NCBI RefSeq assembly: GCF_002927635.1
Contig: NZ_PRDS01000005.1
Span: 1 to 64,000, forward strand
Direction: 5' to 3'
DNA length: 64,000 nt
DNA from: Albidovulum inexpectatum
GTDB lineage: Bacteria; Pseudomonadota; Alphaproteobacteria; Rhodobacterales; Rhodobacteraceae
Below the pieces are notes generated by a model. That model was given only the letters and a program-made list of their open reading frames with translations, ran no database searches and was not told the DNA's origin. Numbering within the stretch: the first letter of the stretch is position 1; every line of letters begins with the position of its first letter. Made by a program: the position numbers and the translations under genes. This document shows positions 26,932 through 35,760 of the stretch, piece after piece.

Positions 26932-27581
26932 GGATGAAAGAGCCTCATGTGATAGGCGGATTGTTCGGGCAGCCTGCCATAGGCAGCCGATAGCGGGCAA
27001 GCCCTGCGTGTGGCGCAACCAAGGTTCATGCAGCCTTCGCCCGCGGGCTGGTCAAGTAATGCGTGGCATTCGGAAAGGTCATAGCCGTGATCGTTCAGCG
27101 CGCCGACCGGGCAGGCCGTCAGACAGGGCTTGTCCGGGCAGGCGGCGCAGGGATGGGCACAAGACGGCGCCGGCAGCTCCAGCTTCTCACGCAGGCCAAG
27201 CGCGCCGCGATAAGACACCATCAACCCTGCGCGGTCGTGTACCAGAAGCTGCACCGGCGATGCCCAGGCCCGACCGCTGCGCAATGCCCAGCGATAGAAC
27301 GGATGCCTTGGTGGCCCGCCGAATGGCAGAAAGATGCGCGCTTCCAGCGGCTCGGCAAGTTCTCGCAGGGCGCGTGCCGACCAGCGGTCGATGGGATCGG
27401 GCTGGCCGTCCAGCCATTCCGGCTGCGCCTTCAGATGCGCCCAGAAGCCCGGCTCGCGCGGCCCCAGAAGGACAAGGGTGCCGATGTCGGGAAGATCGTC
27501 GTCCGGGCCGGGGTTGAAGGCGCCAAAGACCTCCAGCGCGTGATGCGCTGCTCGCGCGGCCAGCGAGGCGAGGATCGCCAT
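26928..27581 (-). CDS. Ferredoxin-like iron-sulfur protein
   Basis: 217 residues. Soluble, with a Cys-rich C-terminal half (SCAHPCAACPDKPCLTACPVGAL, then CMNLGCATRRACP) suited to [4Fe-4S] binding; the N-terminal half has no motif I recognise. The Cys pattern recalls the C-terminal domain of QueG-like proteins, but the cobalamin-binding part is missing. ATG 27581 was chosen because it starts 4 bp after the argB TAG; upstream in-frame sequence overlaps argB. Its role is unknown; an electron-transfer or sensing function is only an inference. Confidence 0.8.
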   Translation of the reverse strand: MAILASLAARAAHHALEVFGAFNPGPDDDLPDIGTLVLLGPREPGFWAHLKAQPEWLDGQPDPIDRWSARALRELAEPLEARIFLPFGGPPRHPFYRWALRSGRAWASPVQLLVHDRAGLMVSYRGALGLREKLELPAPSCAHPCAACPDKPCLTACPVGALNDHGYDLSECHALLDQPAGEGCMNLGCATRRACPLSAAYGRLPEQSAYHMRLFHP

Positions 27582-27585
27582 TGCA

Positions 27586-28464
27586 CTATTGGTCGCGCGG
27601 CCTGACCCGCGGCGGGCTGGAGCGAATGATCGATCCCGCGCCATGATCCGTGAACAGCTCCAGCAGGCAGGCATTCGGCTGCCGGCCATCCAGTATCACG
27701 GCGGCGCGAACGCCATTTTCGACCGCCTGCAGCGCGGTTTCCACCTTGGGGATCATTCCGCCCGATATGGTGCCATCCGCGATCATCGCACGCACTTCCT
27801 CGGGGCTGAGCTGGGTGACGACCTCTCCATCCTTGTTCTTGACGCCGGGCACGTCGGTCAACAGCAGAAGTCGGTCGGCTTTCAGCGCCGCGGCTATGGC
27901 GCCGGCGGCCGTGTCACCATTGACGTTGTAGGTTTCGTTGGCGTTCATCCCCGTGGCGACCGGGGCAACGACGGGGATGATGCCGGCTGCGAACAGGTCA
28001 CGCAGGACCTGCACGTTCATTTCGACCGGCCGGCCGACGAAGCCAAGATCGGGATCATCGGCGACGCAGACCATCAGGTCGTCATCCTTCCCGGACAGAC
28101 CCACCGCGCGGCCGCCTTCATCCATGATCGCCTGAACGATCCGCTTGTTCACCAGCCCGGTCAGCACCATCTCGACAACCTCGACGGTCGCCTTGTCTGT
28201 GATGCGCTTGCCGTTCAGGAATTCCGACTTGATTCCCAGCCGTTTCAGAAGGTCGTTGATCATCGGGCCGCCGCCATGGACGACGACCGGGTTCACACCA
28301 ACCTGTCGCATCAGCACGATGTCGCGCGCAAATTCCGCCATGGCCTTTTCATCACCCATGGCGTTTCCGCCGAACTTCACGACGACAATGGCGCCGGCAT
28401 AGCGTTGCAGATAGGGCAGGGCCTCGGACAGGGTCTTGGCGGTGGCAATCCAGTCACGATTCAT
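27586..28464 (-). CDS. argB: N-acetylglutamate kinase
   Basis: 292 residues from ATG 28464. It phosphorylates N-acetyl-L-glutamate in arginine biosynthesis. [12 protein letters not shown] is the amino-acid-kinase K-G-G motif, VVHGGGPMI the substrate loop, and [44 protein letters not shown] the nucleotide-binding and control region. ATG 28479 (five codons earlier) is equally possible; neither has a clear SD. The gene sits between engB and the ferredoxin-like gene. Confidence 0.95.
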   Translation of the reverse strand: MNRDWIATAKTLSEALPYLQRYAGAIVVVKFGGNAMGDEKAMAEFARDIVLMRQVGVNPVVVHGGGPMINDLLKRLGIKSEFLNGKRITDKATVEVVEMVLTGLVNKRIVQAIMDEGGRAVGLSGKDDDLMVCVADDPDLGFVGRPVEMNVQVLRDLFAAGIIPVVAPVATGMNANETYNVNGDTAAGAIAAALKADRLLLLTDVPGVKNKDGEVVTQLSPEEVRAMIADGTISGGMIPKVETALQAVENGVRAAVILDGRQPNACLLELFTDHGAGSIIRSSPPRVRPRDQ

Positions 28465-28545
28465 GTCTTGGGTTCTCATGTGCGGACCAGGGATTGATGG
28501 CTGGAGCACAGTCGTAACCGCTACCGCCCGCGCTGGAAAGGGCCT

Positions 28546-29196
28546 TCAGGCCATTCCGGCGATGATCGCGCGCAAAGTGGGGATGCCGATTCCCTTCTCG
28601 GACGAGGTCACGACGATCTCGGGATAGGCGGCGGGGTGCTTCTGCAATGCGACGCGAACCTGCTCCAGGATCCGGGCCTGATCGGCGGCCTTCACCTTGT
28701 CGGCCTTGGTCATCACGATCTGGAACGTGACGGCCGACTTGTCCAGAAGGGACAGGATCTCTTCGTCCGCCTTCTTGATCCCGTGGCGCATGTCGATCAG
28801 CACGAAGGCTCGCCGCAGCGTCTGGCGCCCGGCCAGATAGGCGCGCAAGAGCGCCTGCCAGCGCGCAACGACGGCGGGCGGCGCCTCGGCATAGCCATAG
28901 CCGGGAAGGTCGACGATATAGTGACTGTCGCCGGCAGTGAAATAGTTGATCTCTTGCGTGCGTCCGGGCGTATTCGATGCCCGCGCAAGCGATTTCCGTC
29001 CGGTCAGCGCGTTGATGAGACTTGATTTCCCGACATTCGACCGGCCGGCGAAACACACCTCGACACGATCGGCCGGTGGCAGGCCGTCCATCGCGACCAC
29101 GCCTTTCAGGAACTCGACGGGCCCCGCGAACAGAAGGCGTCCGCGCTCACGCGCCAGATCGTCCGGCTCGGGGGCAACGGGAAAGGGAATGGTCAT
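28546..29196 (-). CDS. engB: Ribosome-biogenesis GTPase YihA/EngB (YsxC)
   Basis: 216 residues. P-loop [21 protein letters not shown]2 Thr in the [10 protein letters not shown] switch, G3 DLPGYGYA, G4 TKAD. The protein is an essential TRAFAC GTPase for 50S assembly. ATG 29196 overlaps the MOSC gene's TGA (ATGA); longer in-frame sequence upstream lies inside that gene and is not used. The string yidC-MOSC-engB-argB is typical of Rhodobacteraceae. Confidence 0.95.
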   Translation of the reverse strand: MTIPFPVAPEPDDLARERGRLLFAGPVEFLKGVVAMDGLPPADRVEVCFAGRSNVGKSSLINALTGRKSLARASNTPGRTQEINYFTAGDSHYIVDLPGYGYAEAPPAVVARWQALLRAYLAGRQTLRRAFVLIDMRHGIKKADEEILSLLDKSAVTFQIVMTKADKVKAADQARILEQVRVALQKHPAAYPEIVVTSSEKGIGIPTLRAIIAGMA

Positions 29197-29948
29197 GCCA
29201 GTATCTCGACCTTGTCTCGGACGCGGATTTCGCCGCTTTCGATCACCTTGGCATAAAGGCCGAAAACGGCTTCGCCATGCAATGCCTTCAGCCCGCCCAG
29301 CGTGTCCAGATCGCGCTGCCCGGTGTGCGGATTGGCAGCCGTCGCCAGACAACGCACGATCGGCTCGACGATCTGCAGCACGGCATCCCCGATGCGGAGG
29401 TGGCGCCCGATCCAGTCGCGCTCGGCCCAGGGCGTGGGCGCGTCCAGCCACAGATTGGCGCGCCAGCGCAGCGGCGAGATCTCGGCCCCAAAGTGATCGC
29501 CCAGGGCCCGATTGGATGCCAGCGAAATGATCGAGACAGAAGGGTAATCGGTATCCGTCACGCCTCTTCCGGGCAGGGCATGCACCCCGACTGGCCTTGC
29601 CCGGTCCGCCGGACAGAGCGGAAGAACCCAGTCGATGAAACGGGCAACATCGCGTTCATCCTCGGGGGCGAAGGTGATGGCGGGCCGTTCGGGATGGGTC
29701 AGGGTCAGCTGGCCGCGTGGTTCGTCCAGGCTTGCCTCGATGGCCATGAGCGCGGGGGCCTTGGCCCCGCGCGAGAAGTTCGAACAGGCGGCCCATTCCC
29801 CCGGCCGCAGCCGCGCGGCTTCGTGCGCGACGGCCCATCGACGGTCCCAGGGCATGGCCTGTCCCTGCAGCAGCTGGACGCGAGGCAATGCCTCGCGTCC
29901 ATGGGACTTGAGCGGGTAGCGATGGATCTCGGCAAGGACCGCCGTCAT
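29193..29948 (-). CDS. MOSC-domain protein
   Basis: 251 residues. An N-terminal beta-barrel domain (about 1-100, [18 protein letters not shown]) is followed by a MOSC domain (about 115-251) with the conserved Cys in [21 protein letters not shown] proteins are predicted to carry sulfur or bind molybdenum cofactor, as in molybdenum-cofactor sulfurase and YcbX, which reduces N-hydroxylated bases. No closer assignment is possible. The start overlaps the yidC stop and the end overlaps the engB start, a continuous ATGA chain. Confidence 0.88.
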   Translation of the reverse strand: MTAVLAEIHRYPLKSHGREALPRVQLLQGQAMPWDRRWAVAHEAARLRPGEWAACSNFSRGAKAPALMAIEASLDEPRGQLTLTHPERPAITFAPEDERDVARFIDWVLPLCPADRARPVGVHALPGRGVTDTDYPSVSIISLASNRALGDHFGAEISPLRWRANLWLDAPTPWAERDWIGRHLRIGDAVLQIVEPIVRCLATAANPHTGQRDLDTLGGLKALHGEAVFGLYAKVIESGEIRVRDKVEILA

Positions 29949-31771
29949 TTCGATGCCGGTTTGCCGCGCGACCGCCCACTGCGGATATTGCCAAACAGAT
30001 CAGGCCGTTTCCCGTGCATGGTCATGATCGCGTATTGCTGGATAAAGGTGATCACGTTGTTCGTGATCCAGTACAGGACCAGCCCGGACGCAAAACCGCC
30101 CAGCATGAACATGAACACCCATGGCATCCAGGCAAAGATCATCTGCTGCGCGGGGTCGGTGGGCGCCGGGTTCAGCTTTTGCTGCAGCCACATGCTGATG
30201 CCCAGAAGGATTGGCAGGATGCCAAGCGAGAAGATGAACAGGATCGACCCCGGTTCGGGCGTACCCCATGGCAGCAGGCCGAACAGGTTCAGGATCGAGC
30301 TGGGATCAGGCGCGGACAGGTCCTTGATCCAGCCGATCCACGGCGCGTGATACAGTTCGATCGTGACGTAGATGACCTTGTACAGCGAGAAGAAGATCGG
30401 GATCTGCAACAGGATCGGCAAGCAGCCCGAGGCCGGGTTGACCTTGTGCTTGCGATACAGCTCCATGATGCCCTGCTGAAGCTTCTGGCGGTCGTCGCCG
30501 GCTGCTTCCTTCAGCTTCTCCATCTCGGGCTGGAGTTCCTTCATCTTTGCCATGGACACGTAGGATTTCCGTGCCAGCGGGAACAGCAGCGCCTTGATGA
30601 TGAAGGTCAGCGCGATGATCGCCCAGCCCATGTTGCCGATCGTGGCATGCAGCCAGTGCAGCAAGCGGAAGATCGGCTTGGTCAGGAAGAAGAACCAGCC
30701 CCAGTCGATCGAGTCCTCGAAGCCGGCAATACCCAGATTGTCCTGATAGGCCTTGATGACCTCCCATTCCTTGGCGCCGGCAAAAATGCGCATCGAGGTC
30801 CGGGCCGTTTCGCCCGCCGCGATCTGCATCGGGGGCTGGCGGGCCTCGGTCTGGTAGATGTCGGCGGTGGGGACATATTTGACAACGGCCGTGAATGGCT
30901 GGCCCGGCTCGGGGATCAGCGTCGTCATCCAGTATTTGTCGGTAAAGCCGATCCAGCCTTCTTCGTTGACCGTGATCTTTTCGGTTGGCCCGCCTTCGCG
31001 CGGATCCACGTCCAGATCGGGGATCTTGTCGTATTTGATTTCGGTCAGCTTCCCATCGGCATGTCCGACGACGCCTTCGTGCAGGACATAGATGCGCTGG
31101 CTGTCGGGAATGCCGTGGCGCGCGACGATGTTGTAGGGTGCCAGGCTGACCGTGACGTCGCCGCGGTTTTCGACCGTCTGGGTGATGGTGAACATGTAAT
31201 TCTCATCGACCGAGATCACGCGGCGGAAGATCAGGCCCTGACCATTGTCCCAGACCAGGGTCACGGGGCTGGCGGGGGTCAGCTTGTCGCCGGATTCCAC
31301 CGACCAGAGTGTGCGCGGGTCTGGAACGGCCATGTCGGGGGCGTCGACGGGCAGCCAGCCCTGGACGACATAGTAAGGCCTGTCGGCGTTCAGATCGCCC
31401 GAACCAACCGGGGCAAGCAGGCGGACATTCGGCGCGTCTTCGTCCAGCGACACCTTGTAGTCGTCCAGCAGCAGGTCATCGATCCGTCCGCCACGCAACG
31501 AGATCGAGCCGGTCAGCCGCGGCGTGTCGATCTCGACGCGCGGGGCGATCTCGGCCACGGGCTGTTCGGTCTGAGCCGCGGCGGGCTGGGTCGCTGGCGC
31601 ATCGGTGGCCAGCGTCGGCACCGTCGGGGTGCTTGCGCCCTCTGTCTGCGCCGCAACCGGTGCATTCGGATCGACCGCCGTTTCGGGTGGCGGGAAAAGG
31701 GTGAACCACAAAAGGATCACCAGAAACGACAAGACCGTCGCCAGGATGAGATTCTTGTTCTGATCGTCCAT
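29945..31771 (-). CDS. yidC: Membrane protein insertase YidC
   Basis: 608 residues. The N-terminal TM (LILATVLSFLVILLWFTLF) anchors a Pro/Ala/Thr-rich linker (about 30-75) and the large periplasmic P1 domain (about 85-350), followed by the five-helix insertase core (GWAIIALTFIIKALLFPLARKSYVSMAKMKELQPEMEKLKE). It inserts and folds inner-membrane proteins alone or with SecYEG. Within the rpmH-rnpA-yidD group it normally follows yidD, but here ttcA lies in between. Confidence 0.96.
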   Translation of the reverse strand: MDDQNKNLILATVLSFLVILLWFTLFPPPETAVDPNAPVAAQTEGASTPTVPTLATDAPATQPAAAQTEQPVAEIAPRVEIDTPRLTGSISLRGGRIDDLLLDDYKVSLDEDAPNVRLLAPVGSGDLNADRPYYVVQGWLPVDAPDMAVPDPRTLWSVESGDKLTPASPVTLVWDNGQGLIFRRVISVDENYMFTITQTVENRGDVTVSLAPYNIVARHGIPDSQRIYVLHEGVVGHADGKLTEIKYDKIPDLDVDPREGGPTEKITVNEEGWIGFTDKYWMTTLIPEPGQPFTAVVKYVPTADIYQTEARQPPMQIAAGETARTSMRIFAGAKEWEVIKAYQDNLGIAGFEDSIDWGWFFFLTKPIFRLLHWLHATIGNMGWAIIALTFIIKALLFPLARKSYVSMAKMKELQPEMEKLKEAAGDDRQKLQQGIMELYRKHKVNPASGCLPILLQIPIFFSLYKVIYVTIELYHAPWIGWIKDLSAPDPSSILNLFGLLPWGTPEPGSILFIFSLGILPILLGISMWLQQKLNPAPTDPAQQMIFAWMPWVFMFMLGGFASGLVLYWITNNVITFIQQYAIMTMHGKRPDLFGNIRSGRSRGKPASK

Positions 31772-32041
31772 GATCGCGCCACCATTCTCGCTGTCCGAGA
31801 TGACGGTGGTTCAACAGAACGGGCACCGAAAGGTCAAGCGCTTTTCCCCGATGGCCAATGATGCGTGGCGTAGCCGTGCGGCCCGTTCGCGACCTGGGCC
31901 CTGGCTGGTGGCGCGCTTTCAGGGGGTGTTTCGGCGCTCTGTCCCCGAGGGGCATGGCGGCCCCATAGTGCAAGGGGCAACGCTTCGTGCGTCGGCGCAA
32001 GTCCGAAACAGGGAGGAACCCGCCGCCGAAGCGGGCAGGGG

Positions 32042-32926
32042 TCAGTCCAGCGTGTCGCGCAGGCGCGGGGGCTGAATTGCACCCATATCGTCCGCGCAAG
32101 CCGGGCGTGGCGTGAGCCCGGCAAAGTCGAACAGACGGGGGTCCAGAAGGTGCGAAGGGCGCGCGTTCATCAGCGCGCGGAACATCACCTGACGGCGGCC
32201 CGGGCTGCGGGCCTCCCACTGGTCCAGGATCTGCTTGACCTGCTGGCGCTGCAGGCCCTCCTGGCTGCCGCACAGGTCGCAGGGGATGATCGGGTAATCC
32301 ATCGCGCGGGCAAAGCGTTCGCAATCGGCCTCGGCCACAAAGGCCAATGGTCGCAGGACCAGCAAGTCGCCATCTTCGTTCAGCAGTTTCGGCGGCATCG
32401 TCGCCAGCCGCCCGCCGTGGAAGAGGTTCATGAAGAAGGTTTCAAGTATGTCGTCGCGATGGTGGCCAAGCACGACCGCCGAGCAGCCCTCTTCGCGCGC
32501 AATGCGGTACAGGTTGCCCCGACGCAGGCGCGAACACAGGCTGCAATAGGTCCGGCCCTGCGGGATCTTTTCGGTCACGATGGAATAGGTGTCGGCATAT
32601 TCGATGCGATGCGGCACGCCCATCCGCGACAGGAATTCCGGCAGGACGGTAGCGGGAAAGCCGGGCTGACCCTGGTCCAGATTGCAGGCCAGCAGATCGA
32701 CCGGCAGCAGGCCGCGCCATTTCAGCTCGTGCAGGATGGCCAGAAGCGTGTAGCTGTCCTTGCCGCCAGACAGACAGACCAGCCAGCGCGCGCCGGGTTC
32801 GACCATGCCATAGGTTTCGATCGCCTCGCGCGTCTGACGCACGATCCGCTTGCGGAGCTTGCGAAACTCTGTCGTCGTGGGCGCACCCTGGAACAGCGGG
32901 TGGATCTCTTCGGCGTCATCCAGCAT
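32042..32926 (-). CDS. ttcA: tRNA 2-thiocytidine(32) synthetase TtcA
   Basis: 294 residues. PP-loop [10 protein letters not shown] activates C32 with [13 protein letters not shown] and [14 protein letters not shown] supply the Cys pairs for the [4Fe-4S] cluster typical of Ttc[20 protein letters not shown] is also diagnostic. ATG 32926 gives [12 protein letters not shown], close to the usual family start; a GTG at 32959 is possible, and neither has a good SD. The 270 bp after it, before yidC, hold no gene; a CCCGC/GCGGG stem lies near its 3' end. Confidence 0.93.
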   Translation of the reverse strand: MLDDAEEIHPLFQGAPTTTEFRKLRKRIVRQTREAIETYGMVEPGARWLVCLSGGKDSYTLLAILHELKWRGLLPVDLLACNLDQGQPGFPATVLPEFLSRMGVPHRIEYADTYSIVTEKIPQGRTYCSLCSRLRRGNLYRIAREEGCSAVVLGHHRDDILETFFMNLFHGGRLATMPPKLLNEDGDLLVLRPLAFVAEADCERFARAMDYPIIPCDLCGSQEGLQRQQVKQILDQWEARSPGRRQVMFRALMNARPSHLLDPRLFDFAGLTPRPACADDMGAIQPPRLRDTLD

Positions 32927-32971
32927 GAGGCTGCGATACCTGATACTTGGCGCTCTCACAAGCGCGGGGGG

Positions 32972-33223
32972 TTAGCGATGATCGGTCCGGGTCGCGCCGG
33001 GGCGCGGCGGCACCGGGTCGTGGCCCGATCCGCCCCAGGGATGGCAGCGCAGGATGCGCCGCGCGGCAAGCCACGATCCACGGATCGCGCCATGTTTTTC
33101 CAGCGCCTCCAGCGCGTAGGCCGAGCAGGTCGGCTGGTACCGGCAGCCATGCCCGACCCAGGGGCTGAGGATGAGGCGATAGGCGCGCACGGGCAGGGCG
33201 AGCAGGTGGGCAAGCGGGCTCAT
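32972..33223 (-). CDS. yidD: Membrane protein insertion efficiency factor YidD
   Basis: 83 residues. The family core [56 protein letters not shown] contains the conserved Cys residues and HPW motif. It aids YidC-dependent insertion at the inner membrane. ATG 33223 overlaps the rnpA TGA (ATGA), the usual rnpA-yidD coupling. Confidence 0.95.
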   Translation of the reverse strand: MSPLAHLLALPVRAYRLILSPWVGHGCRYQPTCSAYALEALEKHGAIRGSWLAARRILRCHPWGGSGHDPVPPRPGATRTDHR

Positions 33224-33642
33224 TGCGGGGACTCATGAATGCGGCGCAGGGCCCGGATCAGGTCCTCGCGCATGGCCGCGAAGTCGCGCGTGACGGTCGC
33301 ACCGGGGCGGCCGACAAGGACGTAATCCCAGCCCGGGCGCCCAAGCTGGGGCAGGATCTCGCGCGCCAGGGCCCGAAGGCGGCGTTTCGCGCGGTTGCGG
33401 GTGACGGCGTTTCCCACCTTGCGCGAACATGTGAATCCCACGCGGATCGCGGATGGGTCAGGCTCGTCCGATGCGCGCCGTCGCGCCTGAAGCAGGAAAC
33501 CTGGCATCCCGCGGCGCTGGGCCCGCGCGGCCTTCAGGAAATCCGAACGCCGCTTGATGACCTCGAGGCGAACGGAAACCGCCGGGGGCATGTCCGTGCC
33601 CCGGCCATTCTGGCCTTGCACGGGTGCCTCCGGCGGTGTCAT
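33220..33642 (-). CDS. rnpA: Ribonuclease P protein component
   Basis: 140 residues. The RnpA core carries the RNR motif [28 protein letters not shown] that binds RNase P RNA, and processes tRNA 5' ends with rnpB RNA, which is not seen in this window. An N-terminal extension precedes [18 protein letters not shown]; start ATG 33642 or ATG 33591 cannot be decided from the weak SDs. It follows rpmH by 22 bp. Confidence 0.94.
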   Translation of the reverse strand: MTPPEAPVQGQNGRGTDMPPAVSVRLEVIKRRSDFLKAARAQRRGMPGFLLQARRRASDEPDPSAIRVGFTCSRKVGNAVTRNRAKRRLRALAREILPQLGRPGWDYVLVGRPGATVTRDFAAMREDLIRALRRIHESPQ

Positions 33643-33664
33643 TCCGTAACGTGTGCGGTCGGGA

Positions 33665-33799
33665 TCAGGCCGACAGACGCTTGCGGCCCCGGGCGCGGCG
33701 AGCGTTCAGGATCTTGCGGCCGGCCTTGGTCGCCATGCGCGCACGGAATCCGTGCCGGCGGGCACGCACGAGGTTCGACGGTTGAAAGGTGCGCTTCAT
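33665..33799 (-). CDS. rpmH: 50S ribosomal protein L34
   Basis: 44 residues: [20 protein letters not shown] and on to the RKRLSA end, the full canonical L34. A short frame read directly from the sequence. It heads the rpmH-rnpA-yidD transcript with a convincing promoter about 70 bp upstream. dnaA is not adjacent, as is usual in alphaproteobacteria. Confidence 0.97.
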   Translation of the reverse strand: MKRTFQPSNLVRARRHGFRARMATKAGRKILNARRARGRKRLSA

Positions 33800-33868
33800 C
33801 GCATCAACTCCGGTACTGCGGCCCGAAACCTGCCTTGGATTCGAAGGCCGTCCTTATTCGAAGCCCGG

Positions 33869-33897
33869 CTATTAGACGCGTGCGGGCCGCAAGTCAA
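33869..33897 (-). promoter_or_regulatory. rpmH operon promoter
   Basis: On the minus strand: -35 TTGACT (33897-33892), 17-bp spacer, -10 TAATAG (33874-33869). One of the best matches to a housekeeping promoter in the window. The leader is about 63 nt. Confidence 0.6.
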
Positions 33898-33951
33898 CCA
33901 ACCGGCGCCATTTTTTGCCGGGCATGGCGCATGTCACGGTCGCGGCGCGGT

Positions 33952-33979
33952 TTGAACCGGCGGCGCGAATGTCTATCTT
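33952..33979 (+). promoter_or_regulatory. Candidate histidine-kinase promoter
   Basis: TTGAAC (33952-33957), 16 bp, TATCTT (33974-33979), back to back with the rpmH promoter. The start point would fall about 30 nt before the kinase. Confidence 0.4.
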
Positions 33980-34018
33980 GGGCAGGCGCACGAGGCAGCG
34001 GTGGCAGGGAGTATCCGT

Positions 34019-35431
34019 GTGAAACTGTTTGGAGTCAGCTTTTTCAGGACCTTGTCGGGCCGGTTCCTTGTGCTGACGGTGGTGTTCGTGATGCTGGCCG
34101 AGGTGATGATCTTCGTGCCTTCGGTCGCGCGGTTCCGGCAGGATTACATCATGTCCCGGCTCGAGCGGGCGCAGATCGCCTCGCTGGCCCTGCTGGCCAC
34201 CGATGGGATGATCGATCCCCAGCTGGAAAGCGAGCTTCTGGCCAATGCCGAGGTCTATAACGTCGTGCTGCGGCGTGACGAGGTTCGCCAGCTTGTCCTG
34301 TCATCGCCGATTCCCGCGCCGATCCATCGCACATATGACATGCGAGACCCGTCGGCCTGGGAATTGATTCGCGATGCGATCGCGTGCCTTCTGGACCCGC
34401 AGGAGCGGATCATTCGGGTGATCGGCGCGCCGGTCCGAGAGGCGGGGCTGCTGATCGAGATCACGATGAGCACCGCGCCCCTGCGCGCGGCGATGATCGA
34501 ATACGGTCTGCGGATCCTTGCCCTCTCGGCCCTGATCTCGGTCGTGACGGCGGCGCTGCTGTTTCTTGCGGTGCGCAGGTTGCTGGTCGCGCCCATCCGC
34601 CGCGTCGTCGCCCACATGACGGCCTATGCCGAAGCACCGGAAGACGTCCGTCGCGTGATCGAGCCCAGATCCGACATCCTTGAGGTGCGCGAGGCCGAGG
34701 AAGCCTTGCGCAGCCTGCAGCAACAGCTGACCGCGGCGCTGCGACAGCGCGAGCGTCTGGCCCAGCTGGGCGGCGCGGTGGCGCGTATCAGCCACGATCT
34801 GCGCAATATCCTGACCAGCGCCCAGCTTTTCGCGGACCGGATGGAGGCCAGCGCCGACCCCGCCGTTCAACGTGCCGCGCCAAAGCTCGTCTCGTCGATC
34901 AGCCGTGCCGTCACCCTGTGCGAATCCACGCTGGCCTTTGGCAAGGCCGAAGAGCCGCCCCCCCGCCTGACGCGGTTCCTGCTTGCCCCATTGATCGCCG
35001 AAGTGGTGGAAAGCGAGCAGATGGCAGCGGGGCAGAACGTGAGATTCGTCATCGATGTGCCTAAGACACTGTCGATTCGGGCCGACCACGAACAGTTGCA
35101 TCGGGTTCTGACGAATCTGGTGCGCAACGCCCGTCAGGCGATCGAGGCGACCGGGCGCGCGGGAACCATCACGATCAGCGCGGGGGAAGAGGATGAAGGC
35201 TGGTGGATCCGCATCCAGGACACCGGACCCGGCCTGCCCATGCGCGTGCGCGAGCACCTGTTCGAGCCGTTCCAGTCCGGTTCGCGCAAGGGCGGCGCGG
35301 GCCTGGGGCTGGCGATCGCGGCCGAGCTGGTCCGGGGCCATGGCGGGCGGCTGGAACTGGCACGCAGTGACGAAAGCGGCACCGAGTTCGTTCTGCACCT
35401 GCCGCGCGATCTGGGGGCGGGAGACGGCTGA
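34019..35431 (+). CDS. Orphan membrane sensor histidine kinase
   Basis: 470 residues from GTG 34019, chosen for GGGAG 7 nt upstream; GTG 34001 is possible. Two TM helices (about 10-35 and 160-190) flank a periplasmic sensor region. Then come a linker or coiled coil (about 225-250), the H-box VARISHDLRN with H259, N-box NLVRNARQAIEA, G1 DTGPGLP and G2 GGAGLGLAIAAELV. The S-H-D-L-R-N phospho-acceptor box is of the atypical type. No response regulator lies next to it, so its partner and signal are unknown. Confidence 0.92.
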   Translation: MKLFGVSFFRTLSGRFLVLTVVFVMLAEVMIFVPSVARFRQDYIMSRLERAQIASLALLATDGMIDPQLESELLANAEVYNVVLRRDEVRQLVLSSPIPAPIHRTYDMRDPSAWELIRDAIACLLDPQERIIRVIGAPVREAGLLIEITMSTAPLRAAMIEYGLRILALSALISVVTAALLFLAVRRLLVAPIRRVVAHMTAYAEAPEDVRRVIEPRSDILEVREAEEALRSLQQQLTAALRQRERLAQLGGAVARISHDLRNILTSAQLFADRMEASADPAVQRAAPKLVSSISRAVTLCESTLAFGKAEEPPPRLTRFLLAPLIAEVVESEQMAAGQNVRFVIDVPKTLSIRADHEQLHRVLTNLVRNARQAIEATGRAGTITISAGEEDEGWWIRIQDTGPGLPMRVREHLFEPFQSGSRKGGAGLGLAIAAELVRGHGGRLELARSDESGTEFVLHLPRDLGAGDG

Positions 35432-35472
35432 CGCCGGCGCGGGCGATGACGAAAAAATCTGCAGATTGGCTC

Positions 35473-35501
35473 TTGCATCCCCCGGCGCGTGAAGCTAAAT
35501 G
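35473..35501 (+). promoter_or_regulatory. tRNA-Arg promoter
   Basis: TTGCAT (35473-35478), 17 bp, TAAATG (35496-35501). The expected start is about 3 nt before the mature tRNA 5' end. Confidence 0.5.
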
Positions 35502-35510
35502 CCACCGCAC

Positions 35511-35587
35511 GCACCCGTAGCTCAGCTGGATAGAGCACCAGACTACGAATCTGGGGGTCGGGAGTTCGAATCTTCCCGGGTGCGCCA
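35511..35587 (+). tRNA. tRNA-Arg (anticodon ACG)
   Basis: 77 nt with encoded CCA. Acceptor GCACCCG (35511-35517) pairs with CGGGTGC. The D-arm has AGCTCAGCTGGATAGAGC, the anticodon stem CCAGA/TCTGG encloses loop CTACGAA with anticodon ACG (35545-35547), and the T-arm has the GTTCGAATC loop. A34 is expected to be edited to inosine by TadA to read CGN. It lies after the orphan kinase gene, with no integrase or att-like repeat seen beside it. Confidence 0.97.
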
Positions 35588-35760
35588 TTCCCCCCTTGAT
35601 TTTGCAAGCTGGCCAGAACAGGCGGTTCGTTTGTCCTCCTGTGCCCGATCATGTGCCGTCAGGCCGTTTTTGCGCGGCTTCCTTGTGGCAGCTGTCTGAC
35701 ACCGATCAAGGCCGACTTCCCGATCATGCGTCATCGTGCCCTTCGGAAGGGGCGGCACGC

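Noticed and set aside
30014-31861. 615-codon plus-strand frame opposite yidC
   Set aside because: Antisense shadow; yidC on the minus strand is complete with all helices.
35511-35587. tRNA-Arg as a prophage or island attachment site
   Set aside because: No integrase and no duplicate of the tRNA 3' end noticed downstream; composition does not visibly change.
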